Made by a program: the position numbers and the translations under genes
Assembly (NCBI GenBank): GCA_051745535.1
Contig: JBNJED010000013.1
Span: 1 to 24,020 of the forward strand
Reading direction: 5' to 3'
From: Thiohalospira sp051745535
GTDB lineage: Bacteria > Pseudomonadota > Gammaproteobacteria > Thiohalospirales > Thiohalospiraceae
Length of the DNA: 24,020 nt
Shown here: one piece after another, positions 14,223-22,881 of the stretch
Position numbering within the stretch: position 1 is the stretch's first letter
Layout: the number at the start of each line of letters is the position of its first letter
The notes under the pieces: generated by a model
The model's input: the letters and a program-made list of their open reading frames with translations, nothing else
Database searches by the model: none
Told to the model about the DNA's origin: nothing

Positions 14223-15485
14223 GTGCAAACGCCATCCCGAACACCATCTGCCCGCCGGGCAGCGGCCACCCTGATCGCCGCCTTCGTCCTGGCCGTGGCC
14301 GCCCCGCCGGTCGCCGCCCTGGACCTGGAGGAGGCCGAGGCGCTGGCCCTCGAGCGTGACCCCGAGCTCCGCCGCCTCCGGGCGGAGGCCGAGGGGGAGC
14401 GCGAGGCCGCCGTGGCGGCCGGCGCCTGGCCCGACCCCCGGGTGAGCCTGGGCGCCGACTCCCTGCCGGTGGATACCTTCGCCCTGGACCAGGAGCCCAT
14501 GACCCGGCTCTCCGCCGGGATCAGCCAGACCCTGCCGCGCGGGGACACCGCCGACCAGCGACGCCTCCGGGGCGAGGCGCGCGCCCGGGCCCGGGAGGCC
14601 GCCGCCGAGGCGCGGCGCCGCGCCGTCCGCCAGGGGGTCCGCGAGGACTGGGTGGAGCTGGCCTACCGTCGGGCCGTGGTGGAGCGCCTGGCCTCCAGCC
14701 AGCAGCGGCTGGCGGCGCTGGCCGACCTCACCGAGGACCGCTTCCGCCAGGGACAGGAGGATCGGGCCGCCGTGCTGGAGGCGGAGCTGGAGGTCGAGCG
14801 GCTCGCCGACCGCCAGCGGGCGGCCCAGCGGGCGGTAGCGGTCGCCCGGGCGGAGCTGGCGGAGTGGCTGGGCGAGGCCGCCGACCGGGCCGACGCCGGG
14901 AGCTGGCCGGCCTTCCCCGAGCCGGGGCCGGCGACGGCCCTGGGCGACCACCCGCAGGTCGCCGCCCGGCGCGCCGAGGTGGCCGCCGCCGAGGGCGAGC
15001 GCGGTATCGCCGAGGCCGGCTACCACCCCCAGTGGGCGGTGAGCCTCGGCTACGGCTACCGGGTGGAGCCCGACACCGGCCCGGATCGCCCGGACTTCCT
15101 CAGCCTCGGCGTGAGCTTCGACCTGCCCCTGTTCACCGGCGACCGCCAGGACCGCGATATGGCCGCCGCCCGGGCCGGGGTCCGCGCCGGCCAGGCCCGG
15201 GTTGCCGACACGCGGCGGCAGCTGGAACGGCGCCTGGCTGTGGAGCGGGCCAGCCTCGACTCCCTGAACGAGCGGGATACCGCCTACCGGGAGGACCTCC
15301 TGCCCCGGGCGCGAGAGCGCCGGGAGGCGGCTCGCGACAGCTACCGTAGCGATGCCGGCACCGCCTATTCGGTCCTGCGCGCCGAGATCGCGCTGCTGGA
15401 GGCCGAGACCAACCACCTGGCCGTGCGGCGCGATGCGCTCCGGGCCCGCGCCGCCATCCTGTTTCTGCTGGGAGCCCCCTCATGA
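14223..15485 (+). CDS. cusC: TolC-family outer-membrane factor of copper efflux pump
   Basis: Outer-membrane channel of the tripartite pump. The 420-residue protein carries a signal peptide (hydrophobic core about 13-30, cleavage near 32; no lipobox Cys) and two repeats of the outer-membrane efflux domain. The repeats are long amphipathic, Arg/Glu/Ala-rich helices (roughly 35-215 and 235-415), separated by beta segments such as DPRVSLGAD and SLGYGYRVEPD. Divergent sequence is usual in this family, so the name comes mainly from the CusB/CusA neighbours; CzcC-like is equally valid by sequence. GTG is the start, fixed by AAGGAGAGGA just ahead. The stop overlaps cusB by ATGA. Confidence 0.9.
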   Translation: MQTPSRTPSARRAAATLIAAFVLAVAAPPVAALDLEEAEALALERDPELRRLRAEAEGEREAAVAAGAWPDPRVSLGADSLPVDTFALDQEPMTRLSAGISQTLPRGDTADQRRLRGEARARAREAAAEARRRAVRQGVREDWVELAYRRAVVERLASSQQRLAALADLTEDRFRQGQEDRAAVLEAELEVERLADRQRAAQRAVAVARAELAEWLGEAADRADAGSWPAFPEPGPATALGDHPQVAARRAEVAAAEGERGIAEAGYHPQWAVSLGYGYRVEPDTGPDRPDFLSLGVSFDLPLFTGDRQDRDMAAARAGVRAGQARVADTRRQLERRLAVERASLDSLNERDTAYREDLLPRARERREAARDSYRSDAGTAYSVLRAEIALLEAETNHLAVRRDALRARAAILFLLGAPS

Positions 15486-16756
15486 ACCGTCTGCTGCAAT
15501 CCCCGCTATCGCTGCTGGCCTGGCTGTTCCTGCCGGCCCTCCTCCTGCTGCTGACCGCCTGCAGCGATCCCGAGCCGGAGGAGGGCGGAGAGGGCGAGAC
15601 CGCCATGGAGCATGCGGAAAAGCATGCCGATCCCGAGTACACCTGCCCCATGCACACCGACGTGCGCGAGGACGAGCCGGGCCAGTGCCCCATCTGCGGC
15701 ATGGACCTGGTGCCGGTGGAAGAGGCCGAAGAAGAGGGCAGCGATACCGCCGAGGGCCCCGCCGTGGAGATGGGCGGGCGGCTCACGCAGGCCCTGGGGG
15801 TGCGGACCGAGGAGGCGCGCCGGGAGGACCTGCGCCCCCGTGTCCGCGCCCCGGTGCGGCTGACCATCCCGCCGGACCAGGAGCACCGGCTCCATGCCCG
15901 GGTGCGCGGCTGGGTCCGCGAGCTCCACGTGGCCGGGGAGGGGGAGCCGGTGGCCGCCGGCGACCCGCTGCTTACCCTCTACAGTCCGGAACTGGTGAAT
16001 GCCCAGCGCGAATACCTGCGGGCCCGGGGCACCGACGGCGAGGCGGCAGCCACCGAGCGCCTGCGCGCCCTGGGGGTCTCGCGGGATGTGCGCCGGCAGA
16101 TCGCCCGGGCCGGCGAGGCGCTGACCGCGGTCCCCATCACCGCCCCGGCGGATGGCGTGGTCACCGAGCTGCCGGTCCGGGCCGGGGAGGCGGTGGGCGC
16201 CGATCGCCTTCTGGCCACCGTGGCCGATCTGGACCCCCTCTGGGCCCTGGCCGAGGTCTTCCCCCGGGATGTCCCCGTCCTGCGCGAGGGGCTGCCGGCG
16301 GAAGTGGTCCCTCACCAGCGGCCGTGGGAGGAGCGCGAGGGCACCGTCCAGCGGATCCTGCCCGAGGCCGATCCCGACAGCCGCACTGTGGCCGTGCGCA
16401 TCCCGCTGGCCAACGGCGACGGCACCCTGACCCCGGGCCTCTTCGGCCGCGCCACCATCCGCGGACCGGCCCGGGAGGGGGTGGTCACGGTCTCGCGCCA
16501 GGCGGTGATCCGCACCGGCGACGAGGCCCGGGTGATCATCGCCCACGGCGACGGCGGCTTCAGCCCCCGGCCAGTGGAGACCGGGCTTACCGCCGACGGG
16601 CGCACCGCCATCCTCGAGGGGCTCGAGCCCGGTGAGCGGGTGGTCACCTCCGGCCACTTCCTCCTGGACAGCGAGGCGGATACGGGCGCCGGCGGCGGAC
16701 GCATGGAGGGCGCCGACGGTGAAGACGACCAGAGCGGCCACGGGGGGATGCACTGA
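15482..16756 (+). CDS. cusB: CusB-type periplasmic adaptor lipoprotein
   Basis: Membrane-fusion protein linking CusA to the outer-membrane channel and delivering metal to the pump. The 424-residue protein has a lipoprotein signal, LLTAC with Cys27. It then has a heavy-metal-binding domain: YTCPMH (Cys55, His58), then GQCPICGMDLVP (Cys69, Cys72, Met74). This is the type found at the N-terminus of SilB/CusB relatives and absent from E. coli CusB. Barrel-sandwich and beta-barrel adaptor domains follow (VRGWVRELHVAGEG; ITAPADGVVTELPV), and the tail is His-rich (SGHGGMH). The start is fixed by the overlap with cusC; its stop overlaps cusA by TGATG. The three pump genes are thus tightly coupled. 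Confidence 0.95.
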   Translation: MNRLLQSPLSLLAWLFLPALLLLLTACSDPEPEEGGEGETAMEHAEKHADPEYTCPMHTDVREDEPGQCPICGMDLVPVEEAEEEGSDTAEGPAVEMGGRLTQALGVRTEEARREDLRPRVRAPVRLTIPPDQEHRLHARVRGWVRELHVAGEGEPVAAGDPLLTLYSPELVNAQREYLRARGTDGEAAATERLRALGVSRDVRRQIARAGEALTAVPITAPADGVVTELPVRAGEAVGADRLLATVADLDPLWALAEVFPRDVPVLREGLPAEVVPHQRPWEEREGTVQRILPEADPDSRTVAVRIPLANGDGTLTPGLFGRATIRGPAREGVVTVSRQAVIRTGDEARVIIAHGDGGFSPRPVETGLTADGRTAILEGLEPGERVVTSGHFLLDSEADTGAGGGRMEGADGEDDQSGHGGMH

Positions 16757-19700
16757 TGATCGCCGCCGTCATCCGCTGGTCCCTGGCCAACCGCTTCCTG
16801 ATCCTGGCCCTGGCCGCCCTGCTCGCCGCCTGGGGCCTCTGGTCGGCCCAGCGAGCCCCCGTGGACGCCATTCCCGACCTCTCCGACACCCAGGTCATCG
16901 TCCAGACCTCCTGGGCCGGCCAGGCCCCGGAGGTCATGGAGGACCAGGTCACCTATCCGCTGACCTCCGGCCTGCTCTCGGTCCCCCGGGCGGAGACGGT
17001 GCGCGGCTTCTCCTACTTCGGCGACAGCTTCGTCTACGTCGTCTTCGAGGACGGCACCGATCCCTACTGGGCCCGCTCCCGGGTGCTGGAGGCCCTGGCC
17101 CAGGTGGAGGGCGACCTCCCCGACGGGGCCCGGCCGGAGCTGGGCCCGGACGCCTCCGGGGTGGGCTGGGTCTACCAGTACGCCCTCACCGACCGCAGCG
17201 GCAACCTCGATCTGGGCCAGCTCACCGCCCTGCAGGACTGGTTCCTGCAGTACGAGCTGGGCGCCCTGGAGGGGGTGGCGGAGGTGGCCACGGTGGGCGG
17301 CATGGAGCGCCAGTACCAGGTGGTCCTGGACCCCGAGGCACTGGCCGTCCACGACCTCTCCGTGGGCCGGGTACAGAGCGCCCTGGAGCGGGCCAACCGC
17401 GAGGCCGGCGGCTCGGTGGTGGAGCTGGCGGAGGCCGAGTACATGGTCCGCGGCCGGGGCTATTTGCGCGACCGCGATGATCTCGCCGAGGTCTCGGTGG
17501 CCACCACCGCCGAGGGGACGCCGGTGCGCCTGGCGGACATCGCCGAGATCCGGCGCGGCCCCGCCCCCCGCCGCGGCATCGCCGACCTCAACGGCGAGGG
17601 CGAGGTGGTCGGCGGCATCGTGGTCGCCCGCTACGGCGCCGATACCCGGGAGGTCATCGAACGGGTGGAGGCGCGGCTGGACGAGCTGGCCGACAGCCTG
17701 CCCGAGGGGGTCGAGGTCGTGGAGACCTACGACCGCTCCGGCATCATCGACCGCGCCGTGGCCACCCTGGGCAAGCACCTGGGGGTCGAGCTGGTGGTGG
17801 TAGCGCTCATCTGCGCGATCTTCCTCTACCACCTGCGCTCCACCCTGGTGGTGGTGGTGAGCCTGCCCCTGGGCGTCCTGGCGGCCATCGCCATCATGAA
17901 CCTGCAAGGGGTGACCCTGAACATCATGTCCCTGGGCGGGATCATCCTGGCCATCGGGACCATGGTGGATGCGGCCATCGTCATGGTGGAGAACACCCAC
18001 CGCCACCTGGCCGCCGGCGGCGATCGTCGGGAGGCGGTGGCCCGGGCCACCGGCGAGGTGGGACCGGCGCTCTTCTTCTCCCTGCTCATCGTCACCGTGA
18101 GCTTCCTGCCGGTCTTCACCCTCCAGGGGCAGGAGGGGCGCCTCTTCGCCCCCCTGGCCTGGACCAAGACCTGGGCCATGGCCGCCGCCGCGGTGCTGGC
18201 CATTACCCTGGTGCCGGTGCTCATCGCGCTGTTCGTTCGCGGCCACCTCCGCGGCGAGACCGATCACCCGGTCACCCGGATCCTGAGCCGTGCCTACGGC
18301 CCCTTCCTGCGGACGGTCCTGCACCGGCCGTGGACCACGGTGGCCGCCGCGGTGGTCCTGGTGGGGGTGACCCTGTGGCCCCTGAGCCAGCTGGGGACGG
18401 AGTTCATCCCGGAGCTGGACGAGGGCGATCTCATGTACATGCCCACCACCGATCCGGGGCTGTCCACTGGCAAGGCGCAGCAGCTGCTGCAGGTCACCGA
18501 CCGCCTTATCCAGCAGGTCCCGGAGGTGGAGCGGACCTTCGGCAAGATCGGCCGGGCGGAGACGGCCACCGACCCCGCTCCCATGACCATGATCGAGACC
18601 ACCATCACCCTGAAACCCAAGGACGAGTGGCGCGAGGGCATGACCCTGGAGAAGCTCAAGGCGGAGCTGGACGAGCGAGTGGACGTGCCCGGGCTGACCA
18701 ACGCCTGGGTCATGCCCATCAAGACCCGTATCGACATGCTCTCCTCGGGGGTGCGCACGCCGGTGGGGATCCGGGTGAGCGGCCCGGAGCTGGAGACCAT
18801 CCAGTCCATCGGCCGGGACATCGAGCGGGCCGTGGCCGATCTGCCCGGGACCCGGTCGGCCTTCGCCGAGCGGGTGGCGGCGGCGCGCTACATCGACGTG
18901 GACGTGGACCGCCGCGCGCTCGCCCGCCACGGCGTGGCCATGGCCGAGGTCCAGGATCTCCTGCGCCTGGCCGTGGGCGGGGCGCCGGTGACCGAGACGG
19001 TGGAGGGCCGGGAGCGCTACCCGGTCAACCTGCGCTTCCCAGCCGACCGGCGGACCAGCCTGGAGGACCTGCGCAGCCTGCCGGTGGTCGCCGGTGACGG
19101 CCGCCGGGTGGCCCTGGGGGAGGTGGCGGACATCGCCATCCGCAAGGGGCCGGGCATGATCAAGAGCGAGCAGGCCCGGCCGGTGGGCTGGGTCCACGTG
19201 GATCTGACCACCGGTGACCTGGCCGGCTGGGTGGAGCGGGCGAAGGGGGTCGTCGCCGACGAGGTGGAGCTGCCGCCGGGCTACTCCCTCTCCTGGGCGG
19301 GGCAGTACCAGAACATGGAGCGCGCCCGGAACCACCTGCTGGTGGTGGGCCCGCTGGTGCTGGTGCTCATCGCACTGCTGCTCTACCTGAACTTCCGCGG
19401 CGCCGGGGAGGTCCTGCTGATCCTCGCCACCCTGCCGCTGGCCCTGGTGGGCGGGGTCTGGCTGCTCTGGGCCCTGGGCTACAACCTCTCCGTGGGCGTC
19501 GGGGTCGGCTTCATCGCCGTGGCCGGCGTGGCCGTGGAGCTGGGGGTGCTCATGGTGGTCTACCTGAGCCAGGCGTGGGCCGCCGCCCGGGAGGCGGCGG
19601 AGGCCGAGGGGCGTACGCCCCACCGCGGCGACCTGGCCGGCGCCCTGGAGGAGGGCGCCCTGCGCCGCGTCCGGCCCATCACCATGACGGCGGTCTCGGT

Positions 19701-19872
19701 GATCCTGGGGCTGGCCACGGTGATGGTGGGCGGCGGTACCGGCTCGGAGGTCATGCGCCGCATCGCTGCCCCCATGCTGGGGGGCATGCTCAGTGCCTGG
19801 GTGCTGGCGCTACTGGTGGTGCCGGCGGCCTTCTGGCTCTGGAAGGGGAGGGGCCTTCAGGCGGCGAAGTAG
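16756..19872 (+). CDS. cusA: CusA-type copper/silver RND efflux transporter
   Basis: Proton-driven inner-membrane pump of the heavy-metal RND family, 1038 residues with the expected twelve membrane helices in two halves and two large periplasmic loops. The three methionines that bind Cu(I)/Ag(I) in E. coli CusA have counterparts: in LMYMPTT (560-562), PAPMTMIE (610-612) and IDMLSSG (661). Asp405 in GTMVDAAIVMVEN matches the proton-relay Asp of CusA. The motif VRGFSYFGDSFVYVVFEDGTDPYWAR is typical of this subfamily, and the Met sites favour monovalent copper/silver over Czc-type divalent metals. Its last 16 bases overlap the 3' end of the opposing HDOD gene. Confidence 0.97.
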   Translation: MIAAVIRWSLANRFLILALAALLAAWGLWSAQRAPVDAIPDLSDTQVIVQTSWAGQAPEVMEDQVTYPLTSGLLSVPRAETVRGFSYFGDSFVYVVFEDGTDPYWARSRVLEALAQVEGDLPDGARPELGPDASGVGWVYQYALTDRSGNLDLGQLTALQDWFLQYELGALEGVAEVATVGGMERQYQVVLDPEALAVHDLSVGRVQSALERANREAGGSVVELAEAEYMVRGRGYLRDRDDLAEVSVATTAEGTPVRLADIAEIRRGPAPRRGIADLNGEGEVVGGIVVARYGADTREVIERVEARLDELADSLPEGVEVVETYDRSGIIDRAVATLGKHLGVELVVVALICAIFLYHLRSTLVVVVSLPLGVLAAIAIMNLQGVTLNIMSLGGIILAIGTMVDAAIVMVENTHRHLAAGGDRREAVARATGEVGPALFFSLLIVTVSFLPVFTLQGQEGRLFAPLAWTKTWAMAAAAVLAITLVPVLIALFVRGHLRGETDHPVTRILSRAYGPFLRTVLHRPWTTVAAAVVLVGVTLWPLSQLGTEFIPELDEGDLMYMPTTDPGLSTGKAQQLLQVTDRLIQQVPEVERTFGKIGRAETATDPAPMTMIETTITLKPKDEWREGMTLEKLKAELDERVDVPGLTNAWVMPIKTRIDMLSSGVRTPVGIRVSGPELETIQSIGRDIERAVADLPGTRSAFAERVAAARYIDVDVDRRALARHGVAMAEVQDLLRLAVGGAPVTETVEGRERYPVNLRFPADRRTSLEDLRSLPVVAGDGRRVALGEVADIAIRKGPGMIKSEQARPVGWVHVDLTTGDLAGWVERAKGVVADEVELPPGYSLSWAGQYQNMERARNHLLVVGPLVLVLIALLLYLNFRGAGEVLLILATLPLALVGGVWLLWALGYNLSVGVGVGFIAVAGVAVELGVLMVVYLSQAWAAAREAAEAEGRTPHRGDLAGALEEGALRRVRPITMTAVSVILGLATVMVGGGTGSEVMRRIAAPMLGGMLSAWVLALLVVPAAFWLWKGRGLQAAK

Positions 19873-20711
19873 AAGACGCCCATGGCCTCGGCCACCCGCT
19901 CGTCCATGGAGGCGAGGGTGGCGTCCAGCTGGTCGGTGTCCAGCTTGGCCAGCTCCCAGGCCGCGGGATCGGTGTTCAGCGGCTGGCGGAAGAGGGTATT
20001 GCTGGGGTGGATGGCATTGGCGATGCCGTTGGCCAGGTGGACCAGCGCCTTCTCCCGGCCGAAGTGGCCGGGATCGCCCAGCTCGTGGTGGCCCTCCACC
20101 GCCGCCGCCAGGCTCTCCGGCAGCCCCCAGTGGCGCAGCAGTGCACCGCCGGCCTCGGCATGGTCGAAGCCGAGGATGAGCTGCTCCGCCTGGTAGATGG
20201 GCTGGTTCTGGGACCGGGCGTGGAGGATGGCCTCCTTGGCCAGGCTCGGCAGGGTGGTGTAGATGAGCAGGCTGCCGATGTCGTGCAGCAGGCCGCCCAG
20301 GAAGTGGCGCTCCAGGTCGCGCTCGCCGCTGCTCTCCGCCAGGGCGCGGGTAGCCACCGCACAGGTGAAGCTGTGCTTCCAGAAGGTGTCCATGGTCACC
20401 AGGGCGTTGGGCAGGTTGGTGAACTGCCGGACGATGACGGTGGACAGGGCGAGGAAGCGCAGTTGCTGGGTGCCGGCCAGAGAGACGGCGCGCTCGATAT
20501 CGGCTACCTCGCCGCGCAGGCCGTACCAGGGGCTGTTGACGATGGCCAGCAGTCGGGCGGAGAGGGCGGGGTCGCGGCTGATGATGTCGGCCAGATCGGC
20601 TACCGAACTCTGGGGGTCGTCCACCGCGGCGTTGAGCTCCCCGACGATGTCGGGAAGGGAACCGAGCCGCGGGCTCTGACGGATCAGTTCTTCGGTGCTG
20701 AGCGCGCCCAT
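19857..20711 (-). CDS. HDOD-domain signalling protein
   Basis: A 284-residue protein consisting almost entirely of an HDOD domain, a degenerate relative of HD phosphohydrolases used in bacterial signalling and stress regulation. Visible landmarks: LPDIVGELNAAVDDPQSSVADLADIISRDPAL at the N-terminus, LLAIVNSPWYGL at 54-65, and LGGLLHDIGSLL with His143-Asp144, then AEAGGALLRHWGLPESLAAAVEGHHE. No receiver or EAL domain is attached. Target and signal cannot be told from sequence. ATG 20711 gives MGALSTEEL, with AGGTAG ahead. It ends inside the final codons of cusA, but the two converge and there is no sign of a shared function. Confidence 0.92.
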   Translation of the reverse strand: MGALSTEELIRQSPRLGSLPDIVGELNAAVDDPQSSVADLADIISRDPALSARLLAIVNSPWYGLRGEVADIERAVSLAGTQQLRFLALSTVIVRQFTNLPNALVTMDTFWKHSFTCAVATRALAESSGERDLERHFLGGLLHDIGSLLIYTTLPSLAKEAILHARSQNQPIYQAEQLILGFDHAEAGGALLRHWGLPESLAAAVEGHHELGDPGHFGREKALVHLANGIANAIHPSNTLFRQPLNTDPAAWELAKLDTDQLDATLASMDERVAEAMGVFYFAA

Positions 20712-20784
20712 GAGCGACTACCTAGGTTGGCTAAAAGCAGGTCCATGATGGGGTAATAAGCCTTCCGTTTCCGTGACCCAGTTC

Positions 20785-21021
20785 TCAATCATCCCGCTCC
20801 CGAGGTGCGTGTTCTGCCGGTACGACGTCGAGGGTGGCGCTCTCCTCGTCGAAGACCAGGACTGCCTCGCCGCTGTGCAGCCGGTTTCGCAGCTGCTCTC
20901 GGGCGGTGGCGACGGAGACCGGGACCTCCCCGTAGTCGGTGCTGTCCCGGGTGACGATCTCCTCCAGGACGGCCTCCAGTGTGGCGGCTTCCAGACTCTG
21001 CGGCGGAACGCGTACGGGCAC
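20785..21021 (-). CDS. UPF0270-family small protein (YheU-like)
   Basis: A 78-residue cytoplasmic protein of the UPF0270 family, whose E. coli member is YheU; the function is unknown. Shared features are an opening VRVPPQSLEAATLEAVLEE, the core TRDSTDYGE at 24-32, and GEAVLVFDE at 51-59. The start is a GTG (complement of 21019-21021) with GGGAG four bases ahead. The longer open frame to 21249 adds a proline/arginine-rich stretch that overlaps the upstream small gene and is rejected. The stop codon of the upstream gene lies two bases before this GTG, so the pair forms an operon. Confidence 0.85.
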   Translation of the reverse strand: MPVRVPPQSLEAATLEAVLEEIVTRDSTDYGEVPVSVATAREQLRNRLHSGEAVLVFDEESATLDVVPAEHAPRERDD

Positions 21022-21023
21022 CC

Positions 21024-21179
21024 CTACTCCCAGGGCTGGCGGCTGTAGTACTGCTGGCGCTGGCGCTCGTGGCGCTCCACGATGCGCTCGCGCAGGGGCC
21101 ACCCCAGCAGGCTGGCCACATGGATGAACAGCACTACCAGCAGCGCCAGCGTCACGATGATGGCCGCGGCAAGCAGCAT
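21024..21179 (-). CDS. 51-residue single-pass membrane protein
   Basis: Encodes MLLAAAIIVTLALLVVLFIH at its N-terminus, one strong membrane helix at residues 2-26, followed by a charged, Arg/Gln/Tyr-rich cytoplasmic tail (RERIVERHERQRQQYYSR). No family is recognised. The ATG (complement of 21177-21179) has GGAGGGA immediately ahead; longer in-frame starts lack a ribosome site and would lie over the promoter. It is coupled to the UPF0270 gene, being two bases from its start. Confidence 0.7.
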   Translation of the reverse strand: MLLAAAIIVTLALLVVLFIHVASLLGWPLRERIVERHERQRQQYYSRQPWE

Positions 21180-21212
21180 GCTCCCTCCGTTCCGGTCGCC
21201 CGACGTTACCCC

Positions 21213-21221
21213 AGTATAACA
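21213..21221 (-). promoter_or_regulatory. Extended -10 promoter of the small-protein operon
   Basis: On the minus strand TGTTATACT reads as TG-n-TATACT, an extended -10 (5 of 6 to TATAAT) 34 bases ahead of the 51-residue gene. No convincing -35 was seen, as is usual for this promoter class. Confidence 0.6.
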
Positions 21222-21315
21222 CCTCGCCCATGACCGCCGGCGGGCCCACTGGGGCACGGCGGGACTTCGGGTGTATTAGCGGCGACCGGGGCCGAAACTT
21301 GAGGGCATTGAGGGG

Positions 21316-22881
21316 TTAATCCAGGGTGTGGAGGGGGTCGCCGGGGTCGCGCAGGCGGGCGGCGAGGCTGGCGATGGCCGGTTGCAGCGGGCGGTCGTCG
21401 CCGAGGAAGTCGGCGGTGGTGCGCACGGTCGCGTGCAGCGCCCGGCTGGCCGGGGAGAAGCCGGCCTTCCCGCACAGGTCCACCGCCTGGGCGATGGCCA
21501 GGGCGTGGATGGCCAGCAGCTCCTCCACCATGCCGAGGGTGTCGGCGGCCTTGCGGGCGGCGATGGTCCCCATGGTCACCACGTCCTGGTTGTCGGCGTT
21601 GGTGGGGACCGACTGGATGGAGGCGGGGTGGGCCCGGGTGCGCAGCTCCGCCACCAGGGCGGAGGCGGTGACCTGGGCCCCCATGAAGCCGCTGTTGAGC
21701 CCCGTCTGGTTGCCCTGGAGGAAGGGGGGCAGGCCGTCGTTGCGGCGCTCGTCGGTGAGCCGGGCCAGGGTGCGCTCGGCATGGACGGCCGTCTTCACCA
21801 GGGCGTTGACCTGGGCGTCGGCGGCGAAGGCGACGTGCTGGCCGTAGAAGTTGCCGCCGTGGATCACCGCATCGGTCTCCGGCAGGAAGACGGGGTTGTC
21901 GGTGACCGCCCCCACCTCGCGGGCCACGGTGGTGTCGTGCCACTCCAGGGCATCCAGCACGGCGCCGAAGAGCTGGGGGGCGCAGCGCAGGGTGTAGGGG
22001 TCCTGGGGGACCTCCGCCGCCTCGCCCACCCCGTCGAGGTCCTCCGGCAGCCAGGCCGGCTCGGCCGGGACCAGGCGCCGGCTGCCGGCGGCCAGCTCGT
22101 TGAGGCGGGCGTGGGCGGCCTGCTGGCCGGGGTGGGGACGCAGCTCGCCCAGCTCCGGCCGCCACGCCTCCAGCCGGGCGCCGTGGATCTCGGCGGCGGC
22201 CACGGTGAGCCGCTGGGCCAGCGCCACGGCGCGGCGGGCCCCGGCGGCGTTGAGCGCGGCGATGCCGGTCATGGCGGCGGTGCCGTTGACCAGGGCCAGG
22301 CCGTCCTTGGCCGCCGGCTCCCAGGGGGCCCAGCCGCGCTCGGCCAGGGCCTCGGCGGCGGGGCGGCGGGTGCCGCCGTCGTCCACCTCGGCCTCGCCCA
22401 TGAGCGCCAGTGCGATGTGGGCCAGGGGGGTCAGGTCACCGCTGGCGCCCACGGTGCCCCGCTCCGGGACCACCGGGACCAGGTCGTCATTGAGCCAGTC
22501 GGCCAGGCACCGGAGGGTCTCCGGCCGGACGGCGGAGTGGCCCCGGGTCAGGGTGGCCAGGCGGACCAGCATGATGGCGCGCACCGTCCGGCGGGGCAGG
22601 GGATCGCCGGTGCCGCTGGCCAGGTGGTAGACCAGGTTGCGCTGGAGCGCCGCGGAATGGGCCGGGTCGACGTAGCGGCCCGCCAGGGGGCCGTAGCCGG
22701 TGGTCACGCCGTAGATGAGGCGGCGCGCGGCGACCAGCTCGTCCAGGTGCACGCGGCCGGCGGTGGCCCGATCCAGCACGGCCGGGTCCAGGGTGACGGG
22801 GGCGCCGTCGGCGACCGCCTCCACCGCGTCCAGGGTCGGGGGGTGGCCATCCAAATGAATACTCGATGGCTGCTCCCTCAC
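21316..22881 (-). CDS. tal: Tyrosine ammonia-lyase (MIO family)
   Basis: Removes ammonia from L-tyrosine to give p-coumarate, using the MIO group formed from Ala146-Ser147-Gly148 in GTVGASGDLTPLAH. The 521-residue length fits HAL/TAL/PAL enzymes. Catalytic Tyr57 lies in IYGVTTGYGPLA, with ALVNGTAAMTG, YTLRCAPQ, TDNPVF and NADNQDVV downstream. The substrate switch position reads LVYHLASG, with His86-Leu87: His-Leu is the tyrosine-selective pair of Rhodobacter TAL (His89), where histidine lyases have Ser-His and plant phenylalanine lyases Phe-Leu. The three-residue offset is constant across the Tyr, His and MIO sites. The GTG start (complement of 22879-22881) overlaps the ligase stop as GTGA; the open frame further upstream lies inside the ligase. 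Histidine ammonia-lyase remains the main alternative, but no other hut gene is present. Confidence 0.85.
   Translation of the reverse strand: MREQPSSIHLDGHPPTLDAVEAVADGAPVTLDPAVLDRATAGRVHLDELVAARRLIYGVTTGYGPLAGRYVDPAHSAALQRNLVYHLASGTGDPLPRRTVRAIMLVRLATLTRGHSAVRPETLRCLADWLNDDLVPVVPERGTVGASGDLTPLAHIALALMGEAEVDDGGTRRPAAEALAERGWAPWEPAAKDGLALVNGTAAMTGIAALNAAGARRAVALAQRLTVAAAEIHGARLEAWRPELGELRPHPGQQAAHARLNELAAGSRRLVPAEPAWLPEDLDGVGEAAEVPQDPYTLRCAPQLFGAVLDALEWHDTTVAREVGAVTDNPVFLPETDAVIHGGNFYGQHVAFAADAQVNALVKTAVHAERTLARLTDERRNDGLPPFLQGNQTGLNSGFMGAQVTASALVAELRTRAHPASIQSVPTNADNQDVVTMGTIAARKAADTLGMVEELLAIHALAIAQAVDLCGKAGFSPASRALHATVRTTADFLGDDRPLQPAIASLAARLRDPGDPLHTLD

Noticed and set aside
16312..19623. 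1103-codon open frame on the minus strand opposite cusB and cusA
   Set aside because: Same reason: a compositional shadow of cusA, rich in His/Gln/Gly with no family features.
21022..21249. N-terminal extension of the UPF0270 frame
   Set aside because: The extension overlaps the 51-residue membrane gene and its promoter, and family members begin right at the chosen GTG.
21258..21315. Searched for a terminator after tal
   Set aside because: Only short, imperfect complementarity (TTCGG/CCGAA) was found, with no T tract.
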